This document shows, piece by piece, positions 1-5,580 of a DNA stretch of 7,408 bases. The position numbers and the translations under genes are program-made. The first letter of the stretch is position 1; every line of letters starts with the position of its first letter. The notes beneath the pieces are model-generated. The model ran no database searches and had not been told where the DNA came from. It was given only the letters and a program-made list of their open reading frames with translations. Origin of the DNA: Bianquea renquensis (lineage in GTDB: Bacteria > Bacillota > Clostridia > Lachnospirales > Bianqueaceae); assembly GCF_014384895.1 (NCBI RefSeq), contig NZ_JACRSQ010000058.1, positions 1 to 7,408 on the forward strand, in the 5' to 3' direction.

Positions 1-311
1 TCACCCTCCATGCCGTCCTTGATTCCGGCTCCTCGACCGGTTTCCAGATATTCGTCTAAGCGCACCCTTGCATAGATGGGCACGCCGCCTGCTTCGTCGG
101 CGCTCATGAAGTTTTCCACGTACACGTCCTTATTCACGCCGTTGAAATCGTCGTGCAGCCGTCCGCCTGGATTCACATAGGTTTCCGCCACTTCGTTCAG
201 CGCCGTCTGGCTGATGCTCTGCCACGCAAACGTCCCCGTGAGCAGAATAACCGCCGCTGCCACTACCGCTATCACTGCCGAGGCAGCCTTGCGATTTTTA
301 GACTTGCTCAT
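1..311 (-). CDS. SipW-type signal peptide exported protein (TasA/CalY-like paralogue), N-terminal part only
   Basis: This is the N-terminal ~103 residues of a protein that continues past the window start. It begins MSKSKNRKAASAV, then a hydrophobic segment (about residues 12-29) ending in TGTFAW. That is the alternate signal-peptide type processed by ER-type SipW signal peptidases in Firmicutes. The following mature sequence (SQTALNE, NPGGRLHDDFNG, DVYVENF, ARVRLDEY, GRGAG) is nearly the same as the start of the upstream neighbour, so the two are tandem paralogues. The start ATG at 309-311 is supported by an AAAGGAG ribosome binding site at 320-326, 8 nt away. Only 33 nt separate it from the neighbour's stop, so it is almost certainly co-transcribed. 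Inferred role: exported matrix-fibre or surface protein made with the signal peptidase encoded at 1718-2641. The C-terminal domains cannot be seen. Confidence 0.85.
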   Translation of the reverse strand, partial: MSKSKNRKAASAVIAVVAAAVILLTGTFAWQSISQTALNEVAETYVNPGGRLHDDFNGVNKDVYVENFMSADEAGGVPIYARVRLDEYLETGRGAGIKDGMEG

Positions 312-344
312 AGTAATTTCTCCTTTCTCTAACTTAGATAGCTG

Positions 345-1646
345 TTACGGTGTGATGGTGATTTCCAGCTTCCCGGAAACTCGGGTGTTTTCTTTGGAAG
401 CCGCCTTGACAACCAGCTTGTCCGCCCCTTCATCCGCAGCAACGGTCAACAGGCCATCAGCGCTAATCCTAGTATCTGCGGAGGTGCTGCCCGTTACTGT
501 CCAAGTCACGTTCTGATTGGGAATCGCTTCGCCTGCCAGCGTTACAGCGGCGCCAAACTGAAGAGTTGTACCGGGAGCTGCGGTTGTCACGTCGTCAGCA
601 GCCGAAACCGTGACCAGCACATTTTCCGCCAGCGCCTTGTTGAGAAGCGCCAGCGCGTCCGCGCTGGGAGCACTGGCCGCGTCGGTGTAGAAGCCGTTTC
701 CTTCCGCCTCACCCCAGTCGCCGCCATCCGAGAACTGGCCAACCACGTTAATTCCATAGTACCAGTCGTCCTGAATGACCTCTTTCAGCTCAATGCCGTC
801 CAGCAGCAGGCCGGTGGCCTCGCCGGGAAGGATGGGCTGCGCCCAATACGCCCAGCCGTCGGTGTCATACACCCAGTACGGGCCGACTTTTGATCCCTGC
901 GCTTTCCACTCCGCCATCGTCAGCACGTTGGCCATCTGCGTGGCTTTGGCGGTATGTGCTTCATTTTTGAGGGTGTAGTTCACATCCAGCACTCCGGTAT
1001 CGCCTTCGTCGGTATCGTTGTCGTCTGCGTCGTAAGTAGCATCGGCGGTGATTTGCTGCCCGGCCGTATATGTTACATAATCTCCATAGCGATCCTCTTT
1101 GGTTGCCGGGTCTCCGTCCGGCCCGGCAAAGGTTCCGTTGATGTCCGCTTTCAGGCTGTCTTTGTTTCGATTAAAAGTGGGCATAAAGACAGTTTCGCCT
1201 CCCACCGTCCAGTTCCAGTAGCTGTGGAAGTCGCCTTCTGCGCCCTCGGTAATGCTGGTACCGGGGACGTGGGGCGTCCAAGTGGATACGTCGTTGATGT
1301 CTGTCCCGGCCACCACCGGAGTCGCCTCATTTGTACCCGTACCTCCGGCCTTGAGGCCCGCGCCCCTGCCGATTTCCATGTACTCGTCTAAGCGCACACG
1401 GGCAAAGATGGGCACGCCGCCGTCGTCGTAGCTGCTGAAATTTTCTACGTACACGTCCTTGTTGCTGCCGTTAAAATCGTCGTGGAGCCGTCCGCCCGGA
1501 TTGACGATCTTTCCAGTGGTTTCGTTGAGTGCCGTCTGGCTGATACTCTGCCACGCAAACGTTCCCGTGAGCAGAATAGCTGCCGCAGCCGCTACCGCTG
1601 TGACTGCCGAGGCAGCTTTGCGCTGTTTGGCTTTTCCTGCTGCCAT
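345..1646 (-). CDS. SipW-type signal peptide exported protein with C-terminal Ig-like (Big_2-like) domain; TasA/CalY-like
   Basis: This is a 433-residue exported protein. Residues 1-10 are basic (K, K, R, K), residues 11-31 are a hydrophobic signal segment ending TGTFAW, and the mature N-terminus shares the NPGGRLHDDFNG / DVYVENF / VRLDEY block with its tandem paralogue. The middle is rich in Asp, Gly, Trp and Tyr, with no internal membrane segment. Residues ~343-433 resemble a bacterial Ig-like group 2 domain, with motifs such as VTWTVTGS, ISADGLLTV and LVVKAAS. I chose the ATG at 1644-1646 over the in-frame TTG at 1667 and ATG at 1655. It has an AAAGGATGA ribosome binding site just upstream and its N-terminus lines up with the paralogue. 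It lies 71 nt after the signal peptidase gene, so it is probably the substrate of that enzyme. Family knowledge: such proteins form biofilm fibres or surface layers. The exact function here is inferred. Confidence 0.85.
   Translation of the reverse strand: MAAGKAKQRKAASAVTAVAAAAAILLTGTFAWQSISQTALNETTGKIVNPGGRLHDDFNGSNKDVYVENFSSYDDGGVPIFARVRLDEYMEIGRGAGLKAGGTGTNEATPVVAGTDINDVSTWTPHVPGTSITEGAEGDFHSYWNWTVGGETVFMPTFNRNKDSLKADINGTFAGPDGDPATKEDRYGDYVTYTAGQQITADATYDADDNDTDEGDTGVLDVNYTLKNEAHTAKATQMANVLTMAEWKAQGSKVGPYWVYDTDGWAYWAQPILPGEATGLLLDGIELKEVIQDDWYYGINVVGQFSDGGDWGEAEGNGFYTDAASAPSADALALLNKALAENVLVTVSAADDVTTAAPGTTLQFGAAVTLAGEAIPNQNVTWTVTGSTSADTRISADGLLTVAADEGADKLVVKAASKENTRVSGKLEITITP
1337..1646 (-). 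repeat. Tandem gene-duplication block, copy 1 (copy 2 is 1-311)
   Basis: The first ~103 codons of the two adjacent exported-protein genes are recognisably the same sequence at both DNA and protein level. Shared DNA blocks include CGTCTAAGCGCAC, AGATGGGCACGCCGCC and TACACGTCCTT on the plus strand. Changes are scattered and keep the reading frame, as expected of an old tandem duplication under selection rather than a recent one. Confidence 0.7.
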
Positions 1647-1676
1647 TTTTCTCATCCTTTCATCCAATTAATATAT

Positions 1677-1704
1677 GTATAAAGAAGGGTCTCTCCTTCT
1701 ATAC
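1677..1704 (-). promoter_or_regulatory. Intergenic hairpin between signal peptidase and first exported-protein gene
   Basis: On the plus strand AGAAGG (1683-1688) and CCTTCT (1695-1700) pair around a 6-nt loop. The stem extends by GTAT/ATAC across a 2-nt bulge. It lies in the 71-nt gap between the two genes and has no U-tract on the transcribed strand. It is therefore better read as an mRNA processing or stabilising hairpin than a terminator. It could set different levels of enzyme and substrate from one transcript; that role is inferred. Confidence 0.4.
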
Positions 1705-1717
1705 ACCGTGAATGGTT

Positions 1718-2641
1718 TTAGTCTGCCGCTCCATGTGACCCCGCTTCCTTCGGCGGATTTCTGAATATCCGCCTCAGCACATGGAGCAACACAGCCCCCA
1801 CTGCCAGCACAAACAGCAAGACCGGCCAGTACGTCCGGATAAAGCTGGCGATGTTCCCCAGCACCTCACTGTGATAGACCACCTTGCCCACCACGTTGAC
1901 GGCGGGGACCGGCTGCCTGTCCGGTTCGCTATTCATCACACCCTGGGCTTCAAAAGCCCTCTGGCCGGTGTTCTCGTAATTTTCCATAATCCCTACGATC
2001 CGGTGGGTCACGGAGGTTGTCTGGTTTGCCATGTAGGTGATGTCGTCCCCGATTTGCAGAGTGTTCGGGTCTACCTGCTTGGCTATCACCAGCGACCCTT
2101 TGGGGATCTCGCTCTGCATGGATTCCGTCAACACAATCATGCCGGAATACCCCGCGAGGCTTTTCGGCGCTCCGCTGCCGGTGGTGCGGATGAACAGCGC
2201 GGCCACAATCAGCAGGAGCAGCAATCCGTAAAACACAACCTCTCCGATGATTTTCCATGCCCGGCCTCCCAGGGACTTCGTCTGCCGCCTACTCCCACCG
2301 CTGGCTTCCCCCGAGCGCTTCTCTTCGGCCTGATACTCTCCCACGGATTTCTCAACCTGGGCGTAGGGGGATGTCGGCGCTGGAGCGGCATGGCCTTCCC
2401 CCCCTGCGTCTCTCCTCCTCTGCTCCTCCGCCAGAATCGCCTCCACTATCCCCTTCTGCCGGTTCAGCTCTTTTTCCTGCTCTTGCACTTGTTCCTGCAA
2501 CAGATCCACCTTGAACCCCAAATTGCGATAGGCCCCAATCAATACATCGATTCGGGGGTCCTCCCGCGGCGGTGACGCCTTTTCGTTTATTCTCTCTTCC
2601 TGTGCTTCCCTCATGGTCGTATCCTTCTGCGCCTGCTCCAT
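1718..2641 (-). CDS. ER-type (SipW-like) signal peptidase I with N-terminal coiled-coil extension
   Basis: This is a 307-residue membrane serine protease that would cleave signal peptides of co-encoded exported proteins outside the membrane. Residues 1-125 are hydrophilic and mostly charged, with a likely coiled coil at ~45-78 (rich in Glu, Gln, Lys). TM1 is about 131-151 and TM2 about 269-289. Between them lies the catalytic domain: the TESMQSEIPKGS box with predicted nucleophile Ser174, GDDITY at 198-203, and THRI with His213 where bacterial-type enzymes have Lys. That Ser-His arrangement defines the SipW/ER/archaeal type. Start: ATG at 2639-2641 with an AAAGGGGAG ribosome binding site (2647-2655). 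It is first in the leftward operon and sits directly beside the invertible promoter segment. SipW of Bacillus subtilis is shorter (about 190 residues), so the long N-terminus is unusual. A symbol such as sipW is not assigned because orthology cannot be tested here. Confidence 0.88.
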   Translation of the reverse strand: MEQAQKDTTMREAQEERINEKASPPREDPRIDVLIGAYRNLGFKVDLLQEQVQEQEKELNRQKGIVEAILAEEQRRRDAGGEGHAAPAPTSPYAQVEKSVGEYQAEEKRSGEASGGSRRQTKSLGGRAWKIIGEVVFYGLLLLLIVAALFIRTTGSGAPKSLAGYSGMIVLTESMQSEIPKGSLVIAKQVDPNTLQIGDDITYMANQTTSVTHRIVGIMENYENTGQRAFEAQGVMNSEPDRQPVPAVNVVGKVVYHSEVLGNIASFIRTYWPVLLFVLAVGAVLLHVLRRIFRNPPKEAGSHGAAD

Positions 2642-2654
2642 GGCTTCTCCCCTT

Positions 2655-2680
2655 TACAGCAGAAGAATCCTTCTGTTGTA
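2655..2680. repeat. Left recombination site of the invertible segment (IRL)
   Basis: The site has two 11-bp arms in inverted orientation, TACAGCAGAAG (2655-2665) and CTTCTGTTGTA (2670-2680). The arms match at 10 of 11 positions and flank an asymmetric 4-bp centre, AATC (2666-2669). Bases 2662-2680 match the reverse complement of 2876-2894 at 18 of 19 positions. Paired arms around a short asymmetric centre is the usual design of a tyrosine-recombinase crossover site. It lies 14 bp upstream of the signal peptidase start codon, so recombination would leave that gene's ribosome binding site intact. Confidence 0.75.
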
Positions 2681-2751
2681 TTTTTTCTCGAGGGAGATGT
2701 GGCAAAACTTGTCTTCCTCCGCACTCTCACCGTTTCAGGGCGCACCAAATC

Positions 2752-2782
2752 AGCCTTTTCATTCCTTTCTGTCGAAAAGGCT
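2752..2782. repeat. Perfect 9-bp inverted repeat inside the invertible segment
   Basis: AGCCTTTTC (2752-2760) and GAAAAGGCT (2774-2782) are exact reverse complements around a 13-nt loop. Weaker outer pairing (AAA/TTT) continues past a small internal mismatch. It lies on the upstream side of the promoter whichever way the segment faces. Possible roles are a protein-binding site for a recombination accessory factor, an upstream regulator site, or a weak transcription block. No strong U-tract follows on either strand. Confidence 0.5.
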
Positions 2783-2809
2783 TGTTTGCTGTACCCAATT
2801 TTCACTGTC

Positions 2810-2838
2810 TTGACTTTTTTGTCCCTTTATGCTATAGT
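2810..2838 (+). promoter_or_regulatory. Strong sigma-A type promoter within the invertible segment, currently facing right
   Basis: The -35 is TTGACT (2810-2815, 5 of 6 consensus), followed by a 17-bp spacer. The -10 is TATAGT (2833-2838, 5 of 6), preceded by TGC, which makes an extended -10. Transcription should start near 2845. It points away from the leftward operon and towards a terminator at 2908-2938. In the inverted state it would drive the signal peptidase and exported-protein genes. Confidence 0.8.
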
Positions 2839-2875
2839 ATGTATACGATATAACGATGTGAATGTTCTTCCCTTT

Positions 2876-2901
2876 TACTACAGAAGGATTCTTCCGTGAT
2901 C
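2876..2901. repeat. Right recombination site of the invertible segment (IRR)
   Basis: The inner arm is TACTACAGAAG (2876-2886), the centre GATT (2887-2890) and the outer arm CTTCCGTGATC (2891-2901). The outer arm is more degenerate, about 7 of 11 against the inner arm. The centre is the reverse complement of the left site's AATC, so the sites are oriented for inversion. It lies 45 bp beyond the stop codon of the recombinase gene, counting from 2901 to 2946. Confidence 0.75.
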
Positions 2902-2907
2902 ACCCAT

Positions 2908-2938
2908 GGACCGGCGTTTCAGGCGCGGGTTCTTTTTT
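2908..2938 (+). terminator. Rho-independent-type terminator facing the invertible promoter
   Basis: GGACCGGCG (2908-2916) pairs with CGCGGGTTC (2924-2932) with one G-G mismatch and one G-U pair, around a 7-nt loop. Six T residues follow (2933-2938). It lies just outside the right repeat, about 65-90 nt after the predicted start of the rightward promoter and before the 3' end of the recombinase gene. It would cut short the OFF-state transcript and prevent antisense RNA across the recombinase gene. Confidence 0.6.
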
Positions 2939-2945
2939 GTCCTTT

Positions 2946-3788
2946 TTATATCACCAGCCCCATGGTTTCCATCTTCCTCCGGTGTTCCGCCCCCGTGGTG
3001 ATGATGTATATCCGGGTCGTATTGATGTTCGAGTGGCCTAAAATGTCCGCCAGCTTCGCCACATCGTGGTCGATGCTGTAAAACGTTCTGGCAAAAAGGT
3101 GCCGGAGACTATGGGGAAACACCTTGCTTGGCGCAACCTTTGCCCGTTGGCACAGCGCCTTCATCTCCCTCCAGATGTTGGAGCGGTTCAGCGGTTTTCC
3201 CGTCCGGGTCACAAACACCGGGCCACTTTGAAGGGTCTTTCTTTGGACATACCGCCGCAGCTTCTTTTGCAGCGCGGCGGGCAGGAACACCGTCCTCGTT
3301 TTCCCCTTGCAGTTGACGACGGCCTTTCCCTGTGCGACGGCCTCCACTGTGATATACCGCAGTTCGCTCACTCGGATTCCCGTGGCGCATATACTTTCCA
3401 GCAACAGCGCCAGCCGCTCGCTGCTCTTCTCTTGGGCCGCTTTCACCAGCCGCACGTATTCTTCCCGGCTCAGTTCCTTTTCCTCCGGGCAATATACCTG
3501 TTTTTGCACCTTGAAGGGTTTGACGCAGCAGTCTCCCCAGCCCCATAGACGCAGAAACCCGTTGACCGCCGCCAGTGCGCCGTTGGCGCTGGCGGGGGCG
3601 TAGGTTTTCCCCAGCTCCGCTTTGTATTCCAACATTAGCGCCTTGTCAATCCTGCGGCCTGCGTATTCGGCGACGAACTGGCGTATGTGGCGCATGTACT
3701 TGTCCACCGTCGCTTCACTTTTTTCCCCTTCCCGTAATGCCGTTTCGTATTCTCGTATCATGCTTTCCTGTAGTTTCTCATATTTCAT
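2946..3788 (-). CDS. Tyrosine recombinase (XerC/XerD-like integrase), predicted invertase of the adjacent switch
   Basis: This is a 280-residue site-specific recombinase. The N-terminal SAM-like core-binding domain spans ~5-85 and the catalytic domain ~105-278. Catalytic residues are visible in order: Arg139 in TGIRVSEL, a Lys at 161 or 163 in NCKGKTRTV, His226 and Arg229 in PHSLRH, His252 in LGHSNINTT and the nucleophile Tyr261 in TRIY. The set is complete, so the enzyme is probably active. Start: ATG at 3786-3788 with a GGAGG site at 3796-3800, 7 nt upstream. The gene ends 51 bases from the inverted repeats that flank the promoter segment, and no other mobile-element gene adjoins it on that side. 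This suggests a resident invertase rather than an element integrase. Its base composition matches the G+C-rich operon rather than the AT-rich block to its right. Integration of the neighbouring element remains an alternative role. Confidence 0.9.
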   Translation of the reverse strand: MKYEKLQESMIREYETALREGEKSEATVDKYMRHIRQFVAEYAGRRIDKALMLEYKAELGKTYAPASANGALAAVNGFLRLWGWGDCCVKPFKVQKQVYCPEEKELSREEYVRLVKAAQEKSSERLALLLESICATGIRVSELRYITVEAVAQGKAVVNCKGKTRTVFLPAALQKKLRRYVQRKTLQSGPVFVTRTGKPLNRSNIWREMKALCQRAKVAPSKVFPHSLRHLFARTFYSIDHDVAKLADILGHSNINTTRIYIITTGAEHRRKMETMGLVI

Positions 3789-3821
3789 TTTTATCCCTCC
3801 TGCACTTAGTATTCCCTTTCT

Positions 3822-3827
3822 ATTGTA
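3822..3827 (-). promoter_or_regulatory. Possible -10 element for the recombinase gene
   Basis: On the minus strand this reads TACAAT (5 of 6 to consensus), giving a start site near 3815 and a leader of roughly 27 nt to the recombinase ATG. No good -35 is seen at the right distance, so expression may be weak or activator-dependent. Confidence 0.3.
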
Positions 3828-3943
3828 CTACCAATCCTCTTTTCTTTTAGATGGTCTTTTGAAATATATTCTCCGCCGTTACAGTCAAGTCTGCTTTTAA
3901 CTTTTGGTTAATTTTTTCAATCAGCAATTTAACAACGACTCTA

Positions 3944-3972
3944 TTGTTCCTTAAAGCCTACTCTGCTATCAT
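3944..3972 (+). promoter_or_regulatory. Extended -10 promoter of the XRE regulator gene
   Basis: The -35 is TTGTTC (3944-3949), the spacer 17 bp and the -10 TATCAT (3967-3972), preceded by TGC. Predicted start is near 3979, just ahead of the AAGGAGG ribosome binding site (3987-3993). Confidence 0.6.
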
Positions 3973-3999
3973 AAGGGCATAAACACAAGGAGGTTCGCT

Positions 4000-5040
4000 A
4001 TGAAAATCAATCAGATTATTCGGGAAAAGCGGAAAGAGTTATCTTTGACGCAAGAACAAATCGCAGATTTTTTAGGTGTATCCACACCGGCTGTAAATAA
4101 GTGGGAAAAAGGCAGCACTTATCCCGATATAACCCTTTTACCAGCGTTAGCACGTTTGCTTAAAATCGACTTGAACACGTTAATGTCTTTCCATGACGAT
4201 TTAACAGTTATAGAGACTGAAAATTTTGTTAATGAAGTCGATAAGACGGTTCAGGAGCAGGACTATGATACCGCTTTCCAAAAAGCAATCAACAAAATAT
4301 ATGAATATCCCACCTGCGAAAATTTGATATATTCGGTCATTCTTTATTTAGAGGGAGCACTTGCTCTTTACAACGTATCTGAAATTGAGCAATACCGGGA
4401 AAAATATGAAACATTTTACAAGCGTTTAGCCACAAGTGAAATTCCGGAAATAAGGGATACCGCAACCAGTATGTTGATTTCCTATGCACGAAATCGAGGA
4501 GATTTTTCAAAGGCAGAGGAGCTAATAAATTCATTGCCGTTTTCTACAATAGACAAAGAGGAACACTTAGCTATCCTTTATCAACGGCAAGAACGATACC
4601 AAGACGCAGAAAAAATCTGGGAACATCAGGTACTTAAAGGTGTAACCGATATACAGACTGCTTTAGCAAATATGCTTGAAATCGCATTGCAGGAAAAAAG
4701 GGAAAATGATGCAGACTTTTTCGCAGATATGTATGAAGCCATTACCCGCCAGTTTTGCTTTCCAGAGTGGATATGCTACAATGTTCATTTGCAGCTTGCT
4801 TTAGTAAAAAAAGATAAGGGTAGAAGTCTGTCTATTCTTCAAAAAATGTTACCTGCCATGAAAAAGGAATGGAATACGCAAGATTATCAGTTATATCGTA
4901 ATGTAAATGGTAGCGATTCTACATTTTTTTCAAGTAAACTGGCAAAAAAAATCACCGATGAGTTAGCAAACAATGAGGAATACGCATTTCTTCGTGAGGG
5001 TTCGGAATTTGAAGAACTAATGGCACAATTAAGAGATTAA
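4000..5040 (+). CDS. XRE-family transcriptional regulator with helical (TPR-like) C-terminal domain
   Basis: This is a 346-residue DNA-binding regulator. Residues ~5-60 form a classic HTH_3 domain (IREKRKELSLTQEQIADFLG, then VSTPAVNKWEKG, PDITLLPALARLL). The remaining ~280 residues are predicted all-helical and resemble the TPR-like ligand or peptide-sensing halves of such regulators, for example AILYQRQERYQDAEKIWEHQ. Start: ATG at 4000 with a perfect AAGGAGG site (3987-3993), 6 nt upstream. The gene is clearly AT-richer than the recombinase, signal peptidase and adhesin genes around it, which suggests horizontal acquisition. No obvious target operon lies beside it: the next coding sequence is a minus-strand SRPBCC protein beyond 540 bp of scar sequence. 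It could regulate itself or the former element. I see no evidence that it controls the inversion switch. Confidence 0.85.
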   Translation: MKINQIIREKRKELSLTQEQIADFLGVSTPAVNKWEKGSTYPDITLLPALARLLKIDLNTLMSFHDDLTVIETENFVNEVDKTVQEQDYDTAFQKAINKIYEYPTCENLIYSVILYLEGALALYNVSEIEQYREKYETFYKRLATSEIPEIRDTATSMLISYARNRGDFSKAEELINSLPFSTIDKEEHLAILYQRQERYQDAEKIWEHQVLKGVTDIQTALANMLEIALQEKRENDADFFADMYEAITRQFCFPEWICYNVHLQLALVKKDKGRSLSILQKMLPAMKKEWNTQDYQLYRNVNGSDSTFFSSKLAKKITDELANNEEYAFLREGSEFEELMAQLRD

Positions 5041-5284
5041 AATTTCTTTGTGTTCAAATAGCAAAACCAGTCGAGCCAGTCAACGGCAAGATGAACGGGC
5101 TGCGCCCGTCGCCCCTAGCCCCGCCTGTTTTGCAGTTAGGCAGCTAAGGAGCGACAGCCTAAAGTGCTGCCGCCCCTCACATAATAAAAAGTAACTATCA
5201 ACCAACCACAGCCCTTTCTTTAACCGCTTTGTCAGTGAGCCGCAGAGGTGGCATATTTCCCTTATGCGGCACTGGTGATATTGA
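5041..5284. other. Non-coding stretch, probable mobile-element scar
   Basis: I see no credible gene here. The base composition changes after about 5070 from AT-rich to G+C-richer. There is one compact hairpin, ACGGGC-TGC-GCCCGT (5095-5109), without a U-tract on either side, so it does not look like a terminator. The stretch could be leftover flank of a conjugative element; that reading is weak. Confidence 0.35.
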
Positions 5285-5531
5285 CGGAAGCCAGACGCAG
5301 CGGAAGGCGTCACTTTTTTAGAGCAAGATCTCACAGCCGCCCATGCGGATATGCAGGAGAGCCTTGCCGGATTGAAAGAGCTGGAATCTGTCATAGCAAA
5401 GAAAAAGGAATCCTGGCAAGTGGGCGCAGGAGGACTACCCCGGGGAGGACGGGCTTTTATACTGCGGGAAGTGCCGCAAGCCGAAGCCAGAGCCTGACAG
5501 AATGCGCCGCATACAGCATAACGCCGGATAG
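5285..5531 (+). pseudogene. Frameshifted fragment, possibly of a conjugative-element (DnaC-like ATP-binding) protein
   Basis: Two adjacent frames read like pieces of one protein. Codons 5285-~5416 give a charged helical stretch (HADMQESLAGLKELES, IAKKKESW). Codons 5421-5528 in another frame give WAQEDYPGEDGLLYCGKCRK, then a stop at 5529-5531. The D-GLLYCGKC-x-PK pattern resembles the N-terminal zinc-ribbon-like segment of ATP-binding (DnaC/IstB-like) proteins found in clostridial integrative conjugative elements. The frame change could be a 7-nt insertion near 5414-5420, where TGG and CAAG repeat. No start codon, ribosome site or ATPase domain is visible, so the fragment cannot work. The family link is from memory and only moderately secure. 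Confidence 0.4.
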
Positions 5532-5532
5532 A

Positions 5533-5565
5533 GAAAAAGCGGTCATGCCGGGGAGCGTGACCGCT
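5533..5565 (-). terminator. Rho-independent terminator of the SRPBCC gene
   Basis: On the minus strand AGCGGTCA (5565-5558) pairs perfectly with TGACCGCT (5545-5538) around a 12-nt loop. A run of five T (5537-5533 region) follows. It starts 16 nt after the stop codon of the minus-strand gene that ends at 5581. Confidence 0.75.
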
Positions 5566-5580
5566 GGAATAAGTTGCTAT

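Larger units (their letters stand above)
2662..2894. other. Predicted invertible promoter segment (phase-variation switch)
   Basis: The segment is 233 bp including its two 19-bp inverted repeats, with 195 bp of interior (2681-2875). The interior holds no credible gene. It contains one strong promoter (2810-2838) pointing right and a 9-bp perfect inverted repeat (2752-2782). The segment lies between the signal-peptidase/exported-protein operon on its left and a tyrosine recombinase gene on its right. After inversion the promoter would point at the operon, with its start site about 70 nt from the signal peptidase ATG. As written, no convincing promoter reads into that operon, so this copy is predicted OFF. 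Confidence 0.75.

Noticed and set aside
954..1391. 145-codon plus-strand open frame within the exported-protein gene
   Set aside because: Antisense shadow of a gene with a clear signal peptide and Ig-like domain; no ribosome site and low-complexity Val/Ser/Gly composition.
1647..1667. Upstream TTG or ATG start extending the exported protein by 3-7 residues
   Set aside because: The extension would overlap the ribosome binding site, and the paralogue aligns with the ATG at 1644-1646.
1781..2575. 264-codon plus-strand open frame opposite the signal peptidase gene
   Set aside because: It is a high-G+C antisense shadow: the minus strand encodes a complete signal peptidase with catalytic motifs, and the plus frame shows no family pattern or convincing ribosome site.
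2655..2901. Reading the two switch sites as direct repeats giving deletion
   Set aside because: Direct-repeat similarity comes from the internal palindrome of each site. The asymmetric centres (AATC and GATT) match only in inverted orientation, and inverted identity (18/19) is higher.
3066..3548. Plus- and minus-strand open frames inside the recombinase gene
   Set aside because: They overlap an intact tyrosine recombinase with all catalytic residues and have no recognisable domains.
5095..5109. Hairpin ACGGGC-TGC-GCCCGT as terminator of the XRE gene
   Set aside because: No U-tract follows on either strand, and it lies 55 bp past the stop in a scar-like stretch.
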